NCBI GenBank assembly: GCA_032622095.1
Contig: CP136063.1
Location: forward strand, 60,959,897-61,023,896
Direction: 5' to 3'
Source of the DNA: Siphonodentalium dalli
Lineage: Eukaryota; Mollusca; Scaphopoda; Gadilida; Siphonodentaliidae
Length of the DNA: 64,000 nucleotides
Part shown: piece after piece, positions 9,542 through 21,700 of the stretch
How the letters are laid out: each line of letters begins with the position of its first letter
Position numbering within the stretch: position 1 is the first letter of the stretch
Position numbers and translations under genes: made by a program
Notes under the pieces: generated by a model
What the model was told of the DNA's origin: nothing
What the model saw: only the letters and a program-made list of their open reading frames with translations
The model's database searches: none

Positions 9542-12500
9542 TCATTTCTTCTTCTTACCCCCAGCGGGATACCTTGGTTTAAGTGCCCTCTTCCTCCTTT
9601 GTATAATTGGAAATTTAATGGCACAATCAGTACATTGTGGGAAGCACCCAACCTCCTTCACCAAATCATCAGTGGTGGCAGACTTAACACATACATCAAT
9701 GAATGATTTTGAACTAAAAAATGCAGTTTCAACATTTTCCTTGCATGTAAAAACCCGAACATACAGTTTCTCAAGAACATTACTTACTCGTGGGTCTTTC
9801 TCCAAATTGATCAAGCTATGCAATTCTGCGCCACATGTATACTCATAGAATTGAATGAACCGATTTAGGATTTGTTTCTCATTTTATGATAGTAAAGTTT
9901 TACAGTGAATTACTCTTGGTTTGAAACATTCGTTACAAACCATTGTTTCTTTCACGTTGTTGGCAGTTTGCCCTGATAATGAAAATTGTGGTTTCTGGGC
10001 TTTCTGGGCTCCATTAAGAACAGGTTTTGTCTTTAATGATGGCCTGTGCATTTCAGATGTATCCACCTTTCCATATAGGTCGCTAAATGATTGATAATGC
10101 TCACCAGTGGAGTTCTCCATGGGATCAGGAAAATTATGGACCGATGCAAATTCCTGAGGTGATAAGCTTGGGGGCAAGCACATTTTACATGTTGAAATAC
10201 CACATTTCTTTATAGCAAAGTAATAACGGCGAGAGATACAACATTGAGCCATGAATGCATCTAGGGCTTTTTTGCCCTTGAGTTGACTTGCTGCTCAGTC
10301 CATCTTGCCAATTGCATTATCTATGTCCTGTACCTCTTTCCACATAACATCAAGTTCTGAATCAAGTGCTGCTTTATAACATTGAAATGTCTCGCCTTTG
10401 AGCGACAAACGAGAAATTAAACTCTCAAGTAGATCCTAAACAGATGTCAGACTAGCGCCAAATGCTTCCCGTAAACCATCGTGCTTTTCAGCGGCCTTTC
10501 TCACTGACTTCATTGTATTACATGATTTGATTAGGGATTCATTTTCAGGACTCATTTTGTCCCTCATTAGACCAACACAATTTAGAGCCAAGTTGATGTC
10601 AGACATGATACGCTCTGAAGGGTTACGCCACGAAGCATTTGGCGCTGTCCTGGCAGCAATCAGAGAATCCAGATTCAATTTCCTGAACAAACATCAAAGC
10701 AGCTTTAACGCTCATGAAATTTGTTCGATGGTCAGGGCCACCGTCTGTATACAATAGCAATATTGGGGGTACAACATCATCGGATTCAGTGGCCTCCGAT
10801 GTCAAATTATTACACAGTTCTGTTACATGGCGTAATGAGTTCGAAGCTTCAAATACGTGGTCTTTAATGCCAACGTAGACTTTGCCCCTGTAGAACGATT
10901 CCTCAATTGAGTCTGGAATTTTAATTTTCATTGTTACACTTGGTATTACACTCATTTTGGCAAAGTCATGATCGGATGCTGCAAAAATTTTATTGCCTGC
11001 AACAACAACTTTACGGCCTCTTTCTACTGCTGCCAATGGGTTACCAGGCTCCCCCACTTTACAAAAATGTTTATTGTCTTGGCAGATGAGGGAGCAGTTT
11101 GACTTGTGTTTCACTGCCATTTCACGTAAATAGCGAAACATGGATGCACAATAGTGGTCATCCTCGTGTTTGGCGCGAAAGAGTCTAGCCTGCACCATAA
11201 ATTTGAGATTTAGCTTGGCTGTATAGCGTGCAGAAGTGGTAGCGTAGGGATTCCGCGGAGCAAATTGGTACCTTAACCATTGTTCACTTGGTATGGGTGT
11301 GCCACTGTCACATTGTTTAGCCACCTCCCTGTGTAGATCTGGGACTGACATTGCTGATGCCAAAAAGGTAAACTTGTCATGTCGTCTTTCCTGACAAGCT
11401 TCCTCGAGAGTATTTCCAATGTATTGTTTGCATTTCTCAAAAAATACTTTATATTGCAGGGGCCTCCCTTCACTTTCAGTTCTTAGGTCTACTACTAATT
11501 CTGGATCTTCTACAGAAAATGCAAATTGTACTCTCTCGTCAATTTCCTTACAATTTTCATTTTCAGAAACGGAATTATCCCCTGTTAAGCGTTTGTAAAT
11601 GCCACGCAGAAAATGGGTCTTTGTGTTAGTGATTCGACCGCACATATTTATGAAGCTTCGTTTCATTTGCTGTGTGTGATATTCGGGTAGATCTGCTTTA
11701 ATTTTATTGACAATCTTATTGTTTAATGACAGGACATCATTTTCATCAGTGAATGGTTCCATTTTCCATATATAATGATATGTCCCAACATTGTTCCCAA
11801 AACTTTGAGAATACATGTAACATTTTATTGGAATAGCACTAGGCAGATTTTGCAAATAATATTTGCGTTCAAGTGTGTCATCTGGGGTAAAACTGTCAAT
11901 GGATACTGGCGTCCAATATGCAGCGGATTCTAAGGCGTCCACCAAGGTATGGAGAATCAGCTCTCCACTGTTCTATTCTACTCACAAGGTGGTGACAATC
12001 TCACGTTTCACTCACCTTGTGTTCTGGACCCACACCTGGCTTGCGGTCGACCGCTTCGGTAAGTTCGGTTCCAGTAGGTTCACGTCCGTGTTCGTCTATC
12101 GTTCTCAGTCAAGTCGAGGTCGCTCCTTCGGGGCAGGACCCACGTGACCCAAAGCCCGGGGTCTCATTATATACGTCAGGGAGTTTCCGTAATTATACTA
12201 CAAAGGCTTTGTATCGTGCATAGAACGTTGGCTTTATCGGGCACTTAGGGTTGATGACTACCAAGCATTCCGCATCAGACTGATTTCGAACAGGTTGGGT
12301 CTGTTGTTGATTGTACAGAGTTGATTTCCTGGAAAAGAATAATGTAGAAATAGGTTAACACTAGTACCAATGCACTGAAATGCCAACGTTGATAGACATA
12401 GATCTGACCAAACGAATTATAGCTATTTTGCATCTATTATTCTAAAGATCGCATTGGGAAAACATAGTATTAAACCCAAGTGTTGGCCAGCCATCTATAT

Positions 12501-13409
12501 TTCCAATGATCATATTTATTAATAGGGGGAAACAAAAATCTTCAATAAAACAAGATCAATAGCAATACATACCTTTTATCCTGGAGATAGCATGCATACT
12601 TGTGCATCATGTCCATCAAGTCTGATACAGCAGTTTTAACTTCCTCCCATTTCGACGCCTTGATAAACGGCAATTCCAGTAGACTGGCCAGCTGCTCAGA
12701 GTGTTCCAGCATCTTAACTTGGGTGACTGGCGGGATACCATGTTTCGTTTTTCGAGGATCATTGTATCCAAGAAATTTATTGAAAGCTTTCGGCACATGA
12801 CATGATCTTTCTTCAATTTTTTTTTACATGAGAATCCAGATACCATAGGGCATTACAAATAGTGTTTATAAAACTTCGGCCCATTTGGTTCACAGTGTCC
12901 TTTTGGAATCCTAGATTCTGACTGTCGATATAATAAGTAAAGTCTCGAGATAAGTCATCTCGTTTTGTTTTGCCACCAAATGTTGGCACTGCAACCACAT
13001 CCCGTTCCATTAGCATTTCAAATGCATTTTTCACACTCACAGACTTGGCACTGTCAGGCACATTATTAGATACATGTAGAATGTTTGTACAACTACTTGT
13101 AGCAGGCTCAGTGTCAATTTTAGTAGCATCAATGCGAAAATACGTTCCGAATGTTGAAGCTACTTCGAATGCGTTCAGGGAATCGTCGAAATCCGATGTT
13201 TTTGAATTCGATACAAGTACTCGAATTTTCACTGTTTGGTCCGTTTCGTCTTCGTTGCATTGCCATTGGAAAGGCAATATTGGTGCGTTGTCTTTTAATA
13301 CCTTCTCTCGTAGCATGTATAAAGTATAAGTATTCGGTATAGACAACACTGTCCATGGGACGATGCATTTTTTATTTAGAAAAACCCAAACGTCAACGAG
13401 GGTCGCCAT
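9542..13409 (-). pseudogene. Transposase gene of the GGCCACA family, broken
   Basis: Read 13409 to 9542 on the minus strand. The N-terminal part starts at an ATG (13409) with 'MATLVDVWVFLNKK', aligning with the intact protein's 'MPKLVSIKIVLNKK'. The next part (12796-12573) carries the 'FNKFLGYND' and 'MHKYACYL' regions. The core (11945-10623) carries 'QDNKHFCKVGEPG' and 'LYTDGGPDHR', and after a frame break (10690-10436) 'NPSERIM': the three presumed acidic catalytic sites. The C-terminal cysteine regions follow at 10252-9884 ('CGISTCKMC', 'CNECFKPR') and 9823-9542 (poly-Lys end). Stops at the joints and missing cysteines indicate loss of function. Confidence 0.82.
12329..12572 (-). other. 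Intron in the decayed transposase gene
   Basis: On the minus strand the coding sequence ends AAAAG|GTATGT at 12573/12572 and resumes after TTCTTTTCCAG at 12328. The downstream segment translates in the same frame to a region ('CLVVINPKCPIKP') that aligns with 'QVVNVIKPCHLVKP' of the intact protein, which has no intron there. Both splice sites are strong, and the homology across the joint supports a real 244-bp intron. Confidence 0.7.
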
Positions 13410-13666
13410 TGCGATTGTGAAATATCGGTGGTGCACTCGATTGCCGTTCTGGTCGGTGGTGCGCTCAAATTCCGTTCTGAGCAAAGAGGAATAACTCTAT
13501 TTCTATACCGGAATCTGGATAGCGGTGTAGACCGAAGACGCGAATATTAATATGCGGTGAAAGTGGGTACACTTTTTATTCGTTGGCGATAAAAAGTGCT
13601 AATGCGCACAGTTTTTTAAGACACGGCGGTCCTTGAGAAACGAAGTTGCATTTTTATGTGGCCTTA

Positions 13667-14157
13667 GTAGTTACAAAAATAACATTACAAATTATTAACA
13701 GTTAGTATTGCTGGACTTCTAGGTCCCTTTGTGAGGTAGGTATTGCAACCATTTCGTCACACATTGGCCCCCATCACACCCAGCGCCCTTCACTGCATGA
13801 AGACAACCACCCAGTATCCCTTCTCAATTACTACAGCATCTGATGCTCTCGAAAACCTGCTCATGTGCCCAAATTCTTTCATGATATCACAAATTATAGT
13901 AAATTAACAGTAAATGCCTTTATAGTGACCCTTGGTGTGTATGAATTGTTTGCAATGATGACAATATACATGTATTTGGCAATTTGAGTACTGAATAATG
14001 GCTGGGTTAATGGTACACGTGTTGTTTCTTGACGACTAGCAACTATATGACAATTGAATCTATCTATCTAATTTGAGTAATTCACGTTATTATTGTAATT
14101 ATAAATCTCACAGCCTATTATACTGGAGTCTGTTGTACTGTAGAGTCGTTTACTTAC
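13667..14157. other. Intergenic or intronic DNA, nothing recognised
   Basis: No repeat, motif or exon was identified between the transposon's right target triplet and the next candidate exon. Confidence 0.4.
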
Positions 14158-14259
14158 ACTGATACTGATGCTATTCATATTCTTTTTGTTCGTGTAATGC
14201 ACCAGCGTCATGGTTTCATTGAGATCAACAGGACTCCACCTGGCAGATATGGGATCAAT
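14158..14259 (-). CDS. Candidate internal exon (34 codons, phase 0-0) of an unrecognised host gene
   Basis: It has a strong acceptor (TTTCTCTTACAG|ATTG) and donor (AGT|GTAAGTAA) on the minus strand and exactly 34 open codons. The product begins IDPISARWSPVDLNE and is hydrophilic. The family is not recognised. Phase and strand agree with the 4801-4962 exon. The preceding candidate exon (14829-14921) also starts in phase 0 but reads into a stop, so it may be a decayed or alternative exon. Confidence 0.52.
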
Positions 14260-14811
14260 CTGTAAGAGAAATATTATAATCATTGCCCTGTGTATCTGAT
14301 GCAAATATATGCTGATAAGCTTGACATCAAGCAGATGGGTTACACAATTTCGAATACCGATTAAAGTGATGTGAAACCATCCGGTAGGGTGATCAAATAG
14401 AAATGGAGAATAATCTTGTTCAAAGTAATTGTTTTACAAATATAATATGTAAATTGACAACACACACCGTCATTCTTATATATTAATTAAATGCAGTGAC
14501 TGACAATGGCGAAATTGTTTTCGTTAATTTATCGCCGATAGATTCTACATTCCTCCAGTTGGCATAGTACCTGAATACTAACTTATCAGTTTCACGCATC
14601 TGAACAAATACATCATATGTCTTTAAGACTTTGCTTGTTCATATTATTATATCCTACAGTATTTATTTATGTACAAGATACAGTATTTCATCAAGTTTTA
14701 TCTATGTGCTTTTAAAGATGCTACGATATAATCAATATTCATTACAGTAATTGGTAATTACAGAAACCTCAAAGAATAATAACTGAAAAATGACGCTATG
14801 CATGTACGCTT

Positions 14812-15633
14812 ACTGTGAACCTGTGGCTCTAATGGGCCCATATGCAATCATTCACAAACTTAATACGTGATGCGGTACCAGGATCTCGGGTCACAACCTC
14901 TCTCAACTGCCGGTGCGATGTCTAACAAATAGAAAGAATGTCTCACTAGGTCGAAGTAGTCCACCATGATAAATTTTTTCTGTCCATGTATTATAAATGA
15001 ATGATGATTGTTTATCACATGCAACTAGTCCGAGAAATACCAAATGTCGTTTGTGTGAATCACCTTTCCATTTTCAATATTCAATACTTCTTTCTCAATG
15101 CTCTTATGATATATCACAGATGGAGTACAATGCCTTTTGTTCATTAACCGTGATTGATTTTAGGTGTAGAATTCAATTTGAATTGCACAGATCGCGAACA
15201 TCGATTTTCTTGAAGCTCTCTAATTATATATTCCCGGTCTGTGGATAAGTTGCACATACCTTTACTATGAACCCGTGGCTCTAATGGGCTCACATGTAAT
15301 CATTCACAAACTCAATACGCGATGTGGTACCAGGATATCTGGTCACAACCTCTCCCAACTGTGCCGGTGCGACGTCTAACCAATAGAAAGAATGTCTCAC
15401 TAGGTCGAATTAGTCCACCACGATTAATTTTTTTCTGTCCGTGTATTATAAATGATGATTGTTATCACGAACAACTAGTCCGAGAAATACCAAATGTGGT
15501 TTGTGTGAATCACCTTTCCATTTTCAATAAATACTTCTTTCTCAATGCTCTTATGATCTATCACAGATGGAGTACAAAACCTTTTGTTCATTAACCGTGA
15601 TTGATTTTAGGTGTAGAATTCAATTTGAATTGC
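14812..15633. repeat. Tandem duplication of an about 375-bp segment
   Basis: 14812-15190 and 15262-15633 align along their whole length in direct orientation (shared 'GAAAGAATGTCTCACTAGG', 'CTAGTCCGAGAAATACCAAA', 'TTCATTAACCGTGATTG'), with scattered substitutions and short indels. Each unit contains one version of the exon-like segment described separately. Confidence 0.9.
14829..14921 (-). CDS. Candidate exon ending in a stop, present in both duplicated units
   Basis: An acceptor (TTTCTATTTGTTAG|ACATCG) is followed by 30 open codons and a TAG ('RQLREVVTRDPGTASRIKF'). In the second unit (around 15278-15375) the acceptor survives, but a two-base insertion breaks the frame after five codons. 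It could be a terminal exon, or an internal exon using a GTGAAT donor after 'RIKF'. Product unknown. Confidence 0.35.
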   Translation of the reverse strand, partial: TSHRQLREVVTRDPGTASRIKFVNDCIWAH

Positions 15634-16625
15634 TCACTCAGTAACTGTTGAAACATTTCTCACAGGAGTCAGGAAAGCTATCGATACCTCTGTTAGAAGT
15701 GCGTTTGGTGCAAGGGTGGTACACTCGGACAAAGTCAGGTATGTTCAGACAGGCAGTGGGGTACGTTCGGACGCATCACACATATGCTAATAAAACAGCA
15801 TCACATGGGGATAAATGGAAAATAATGGTGTCACCTGACTCTGTTATGACTGTCCCATACTTGCATTGTATGTCAACATAAAAACGAACTTGCTGCGTAC
15901 TTTGCAAACCAACCCAGTTTATCAGTGCAAGCCCTAGATTCACCACGTGTCATTCCGCGATGTCTGCTTGTTATACTTTAGCGTTGCCTGAGGAAGAGGT
16001 TTTCCATTTGAAGATAGGCCTATAAATGGAGCTATGTCGTATCACATGTATTATATATATGTGCATGGACATTATATTTGATCCATAAACTTCCGAAGAA
16101 TTTTATCCCGGTATGTTTTCAAAACATAATCAGTATAATACCTATATAGGCCAATGCAGACATGTGCCGATTTTGATAGTTTAAATGTTAATCAGTGCGC
16201 TGTTGCTGTGACACTCGTAAATATGTTAATACTCACATGCAGGTACATGCACCTAATAATAGTGATGGGTGATGATTTGGTCTGAAATTAATAATAGTGA
16301 TGGCAATTTCACGTTAAACAATTAGTGTACATTCCTCAATGACAAATAGTTATGCTCGTTGTGAATTTTCCCGAAATTAATAATCGTGCTGATACTATTT
16401 TTAGGCACCTGCAAAAATATATTGACAAGCATGCAATAGATCGGGAGGTATACAATTTAATCATCCAAGATATCGATTGACACGCTAGTTCAAATATATA
16501 CTAATATTAGTCATATTGCAATATCTTTAATAAATTATTAGAATTGTTTCAATTAGTATTATTTGGGACATTCCTTGAGTCTCCTGCACAGTTTGAATAA
16601 ATTAATTTTTCATAACTTGGAAGAT
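15634..16625. other. AT-rich DNA with no recognised gene
   Basis: Short frames only. A 'GTGATGG' phrase recurs around 16261-16305, but no clear tandem array, terminal repeat or exon was found. Confidence 0.45.
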
Positions 16626-16629
16626 TTTT

Positions 16630-17707
16630 TCAATTTGAGTTCCTCTTTCTGCATTTTTTCTCGTCTCTTGCCACTTTCCTCTCTTTCTTTTGCTTAATTA
16701 TTAGTTCTTTCTTTTCCTTTTCCTCTCTTTTCTCTTGCATTACCTGCTCTCTCGTCAACAGGCGATGACACGTAAGCTTCCGTTTCACATTCTTCTTTGG
16801 CGATTTGTTGGGATCGGGCGATGGAATTTCAAACAACGGAGCTAGATCCGAGTTCCAAATTGTGGACCAGCATTCTTCAACTTCATTTTCTGTCGGAACT
16901 ATGGTGTTTGCAGAGAGGCGGATAGTTCTTCCAGAACGAGTTGATCTTCAGAAGTTATCGCTGCAACACTTTGCAACTTAGCGTCGTGATTCTGTATTTC
17001 TACATGTCCAAGAAGATTTCCCTGTTCGTCGATTAGTTCTGTTTATGCTGTACATGGGGTGTCAGCTGTCGAGTCACCTCTCTCGTCAATAGCATTGCAA
17101 TTCCCTTCCAAGAGCCACTGAAGTGGCATTAGGCATGTCAAACGGTACAGACGGAGCAAATGCAGAAGCCGGAATAGAAGTCGGTGACCATTCCACTATG
17201 CCACAGGCCTCGAAACACGCAACTAAATTTATTCTTTTGAATGCCAAATTATACGCCGAATTCAATAAACTAGGAAATGTCTCCTTCGTCACCATTGCGG
17301 TAATCGAACTGGCCATGTACTCCGAGCAAACGGAGTTAAAAGCTGACTGGAAGGTAGCAAATACACACCTATCGAGGGGACACAGATAGTGTGTTGTGTG
17401 GGGTGGAAATGCTAACACGTGAATGCTGTTTGAAAGAGCAGCCTCGATCAGCCCCAGTGTTTCGTGAGAGCTGTGATTATCAAGTATAAGTAACTGGGGT
17501 CTTTCGAGACCACAGTGCTTGAGGAATACTTCTTGAAACCATTGGCTGCCCATCTGGTCGTCCATCCAGGCATTTTGCTGAGCAGACCAGAGTGCTCCCT
17601 GTGGTCCATCATGGGTGTTGAATGACCGTATCGCCCCAGTAGTTTTACCTTAACAATTATAAGGGGAGGTATTTTTGATCCAGTAGAACTAATGCATGGT
17701 AGAACAG
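16630..17707 (-). pseudogene. pogo/Tigger-type (DDE_1) transposase, C-terminal part
   Basis: The minus-strand translation has the DDE_1 signature 'LILDNHSSH' followed by 'FPPHTTHYLCPLDRCVF'. The second and third catalytic aspartates are separated by 35 residues, typical of the pogo/Tigger/jerky group. Upstream is 'TVLPCISSTG...IPPLIIV', the usual region before the core, and the C-terminal tail (16836-16630) is basic and Lys/Glu-rich. A one-base frameshift near 17645 and stops near 16860-17085 disable it. The rest lies on the far side of the inserted element, at 22476-22526. Confidence 0.85.
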
Positions 17708-17710
17708 TAA

Positions 17711-17785
17711 GGCCACACAAAGTCAATCTTTCGGTTCTCAGGCAATTTTATTCTGAAAACCATGCGCGCGCGCGAAATTTTATTT
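17711..17785 (+). repeat. Left terminal inverted repeat of the intact transposon
   Basis: It contains GGCCACA, then GGTTCTCAGGC (from 17732), then an alternating GCGCGCGC tract near 17765-17776. The outer 30 or so bases pair with the right end with several mismatches. Confidence 0.85.
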
Positions 17786-18332
17786 TATTTTGTATATTTT
17801 TTTTATTTTTTATAATTCCGTGTGTGACACTCCAAAAAACTGATATGGCTCTATAACAAAGTCACCAAACCTTGCAAAGCAAATGCCACTATAAAATGCC
17901 ACTATAATATATCATAATATTATGTTGAACCAAATGATATTTCAATTCACAGTCTCAGTTTATGAATTACAGGTTGACATTTTAAGGGTGACGGTGTAAT
18001 TCTATCAGACTGCTACCAATAGACTGATACAGTCAATTGAAATATCATACCACCTTATCCTATGAGCAAGACCTAGACTGTAATTGTGTATACAAGTATA
18101 GAAAATACATTAATATAACCACGCAAACCTGTGGATATATATCTACTACGCATATTATACATGTGTATATCGCAATACATGTATATATGTTACAACTTAG
18201 CAGGAAGACGACATATGTTACGTCATGATATCCCCACCCAATATTAATGTGTCAATTGTTGATTGTTGAGGGGGGGGTCTTTTCTAGAGACATAGAAATA
18301 CTATTTTTTATCTGTTTTTTAATATTGAAAGT

Positions 18333-18454
18333 AGAAATAAAAATATGAAACATAAAAACAACACAAAATAAAACTCTCTTGAACACTTCAACTAGAAATA
18401 AAAATATGAAACATAAAAACAACACAAAATAAAACTCTCTTGAGCATTTATATT
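18333..18454. repeat. 61-bp unit, two tandem copies
   Basis: 'AGAAATAAAAATATGAAACA' through 'AAAACTCTCTTGA' occurs twice, 61 bases apart, almost without change. It lies in the 3' non-coding part of the intact transposon. Confidence 0.9.
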
Positions 18455-18704
18455 AACTATTAAGACATCAATATTTGTTTCAGCTATCTGTAAGTATGTA
18501 GGATACTTAATACTTTAAACTAGCAACTACAGTCCCGATGATATCGGTTAATTTTAATAAAGTCATGATCATTAGAATGAAAAAAAGTTCAGTTTCTACA
18601 CATATACATTGTATGTATATATCTCAATATTTAGCACTTCACAAGAATCACCTCTGATTGTATCGGCCACTCAAAGTCAAATGGAATCTGATGGGAGAGC
18701 AAAG

Positions 18705-21700
18705 TTAGTTGAGCTTGAGTTTAGACTGTTTCTTCCTCCTTTCCTCTGCCATAAGATTCCGTTTTCGTTTGAGTGGAAGATGCGTCGGGTGTTTGTCGTA
18801 GCACTGTTCACACGTGGGATGAATACCATCTGCCTTTTCACCTCTGACAATTTTCTCACTCTGTCCACAAAAAAAGCAGATATCGACAAATTCACCAGAA
18901 CTGTAGTAGGGAATTTCAATCGGCGATATACAACTCAAGTTTTTTCTGACAAACACTTTGTTCAAGACTGAATTTATTTGCGGTGTGGAATCGTCCGCTG
19001 TTATTAAATCTTGCAAGCTAGATCCACACGAGTATTGATAATACTGCAGTACACGAGTGAGAATAAGTTTGTCAGGCTGCTTCAGCTTTTTCTCCGAATG
19101 TAGAACGCGCGACTTCTCACAATCCGTGCACGTTATCACCTCGCCAACACACCGAACAGTCTGTGCAGTCGGGCTGAAGGGAAGACCATGGCCCTTTGTG
19201 CTCGCTTCAATCAGAGACGGTCTGTGCTCACCGGTAGTCGGTTTTCCCCACACCTCGCGAAAGGGTTTATAATGTCCATCTTTACCTGGTTCGGGGTCGG
19301 GAAGACGATGTATTTTATCAAACACATCAGCTCGTAGCCTGACAGGCTTGCATAGTGTGCAGCCTTCCTTCCCACACTTCATGATACAAAGTGAGTAGTG
19401 TCGGGTGGTGACGCAGTGGTCAAGAATTTGTTTCAGCTGAGGAGTATTGTCAACAATGAGTTTTAGGTCTTTTTGTAGCATGCTTGTATCTTCGCGATTA
19501 GTTGTGACTCCAATTTCAGATAAAACAGCCCACAACTCATTGATTTCATCATCCGTAGCGCATGAAAATGTTTCAAACTTTGCGTCTTTGAGGGTCAAGC
19601 GCTCGAAAATGCTGCACATGAGCTTTTTCACGGGTTCCAAACTTCCCTCTATAGCGGTTTTAAGTTCGGGAAATCGGGCGACCTTTTCGCGAATGTCATT
19701 TGTCCCTCCGCACGATGTAATAGTACCCTCAAGTTCGGTGCTCATTTGACTGCGCATCAGTCCGATTGATTGTAGGCCGAGATTTAGTATCGACATAATG
19801 CGCTCCGCTGGGTCCTTCCAAGACCATCCAGGGGGCGTTCGTGCAGCTATAATCACATCAAAGTCTTTTGCCAAGAATAAACATAACAGACTCAGTTGGA
19901 CGGAGAGGTAAGTCAATCGATGGTCTGGGCCTCCATCGGTGTACAGAAATAAAACCTCTTTGGTATTTCCTGACAGTACATTTTTAAGTTCTGTCATATG
20001 TCGCAAGGGCGTGGATGTTTCGAAAACGTGATTTTTTACGCCCACATATACCTGACCCTCGTAAAAGCTATCTAATACGTCGTTGGGGATGTCTATGCGA
20101 AATATGACACTTGGCGTTAGGGAAAATTTCGTAAAGTCATGATCACCAACAGCGAATATTTTGTCAGTGGCAACAAGGACCTGGCGACCTCGCTCTACGG
20201 CAGCTACCGGAAAACCGGGTTCTCCTATCTTGCATGAATGTTTGTCATCCATCGCGATGAAAACAGAATGGTCCCGAAGTTCCACGGCCATCTCCTTCTC
20301 ATACCTGAAGACAGCTGATGCATAATGACTGTCCACATGAGATTTACGAAACTGTCGTGATTGTATGGCATACTTTATTTTCAGTGCACCAGTATACTGT
20401 AGACTGCTGATAGATGATGGAATCTTGGGAACAAATTGAAGTCTAATCCATTGTTCACTTGGCACTAGTGTACCATCTGGGCACATTTTTTTAACGTTCT
20501 CTCGCAGATCACGCACTGATATTGCTGTCGCAAGATGAGTAAACTTATCGTGTCTGCGATCATCCACAGCATCTTCCACGACATTTTCAATATATTTACG
20601 ACAATGATCGAAGAACACACCATACTTGGTTGGTTGTGAATTATGTTCTCTCAGGTCTATGATTATATCCGGATCTCCCAAATCAAATGCTAAATTTACA
20701 CGGTCGTCGATTTCTGAACATTGCTTGTCAATGACTGAAGCATCTCCCGTCAGTCGGGCGTATATATTTCTTAAAATTGCCGGAGATGTGTTCATTCTCA
20801 ATCCACATATCTGGGAAAATCGTTGACGCATCTTACGGGTATGGTAGACGGGAAGATTATGCTCAATTGATTTTATCACTTTGTTGGATTCATTTAACAT
20901 TTGAGTTTCGTCACATGAAGGCACTTTCCACAAGAAATGAAATGTCCCGTGATTGTTTCCACTGGAAATAGCCAAATGTACACATTTGATGCTCAACCCG
21001 TGGTCGAGTGTGTCAATATAGTGCCTTCTTTCACGGATGTCTTCGGGTGTGAAATCATCGATCCATAGCTCCTCATAGTAGGACAATGTTAACAGTTTTT
21101 TGTTGAGTTTGGAAAATCGTGCTGCAATTTGAGGCTTGACTAGATGACACGGTTTTATCACATTAACGACTTGTGCGGCCCCACTTTTAGCGTCATGCAC
21201 AGAAATATCAGAACTCCGATTTTCAGCCATTTTTTCAAGTTTAGATGATAGATAGTCAGCATATTTGTGAATCATATCAAGTAACTTGACAACCTCGGAT
21301 CTGACTTTAGACCACATTGTATTCTTGAACCACGGCTTATCAACATGTTGATCGAGGTTGGATTCTAATGTTATCAACGTTTCACGATCAAGTTCAGGAG
21401 TTGTATGTCTGTGTGTCTTAAAGTTCTTATATCCATGAAAAGTTTCAAACATTTTTGGCAGTGACAAATGTCTGGAATTGAATTTCTGAAGATGTGGGTC
21501 GATATACCACAGTATGTTGACCAATGAATCAATGAATGATTTCCCATGGATCTCCACTGTATCTGGTGTCCACCCAACCTTTTCGTTTTCAATACAGTCT
21601 ATGATGTCGTTGAATAGTTTGTATTTTTTGTTCCCCGATGCAACATTATCATCATATTTCTTGGGTAGATTTGGAACCTTTTTGGCCATAAGAATTTGGA

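Larger units (their letters stand above)
9139..13663 (-). mobile_element. GGCCACA/TWA DNA transposon, decayed copy
   Basis: The inverted ends GGCCACATAAAA...GTTTCTCA (left) and their complement at 13630-13663 are flanked by TTA on both sides (9136-9138 and 13664-13666). The 4525-bp element holds a minus-strand transposase gene collinear with the intact copy at 17.7-22.5 kb, but with stops, frameshifts, one clear intron and a GC-rich segment at about 11950-12200. Protein similarity between the two copies is moderate, so this is an older or separate lineage of the family rather than a recent duplicate. Confidence 0.88.

Noticed and set aside
12000-12180. CpG-island promoter
   Set aside because: The CpG-rich patch lies inside the coding region of a decayed transposase and has no TATA/Inr or downstream gene; an insertion is more likely.
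9139-13663. Assigning the GGCCACA elements to PIF/Harbinger because of TWA target triplets
   Set aside because: The protein is about three times the usual length, lacks the separate Myb-like gene, and its motifs (TDGGPDHR, PAERIM) are not ones I know from that family; left unassigned.
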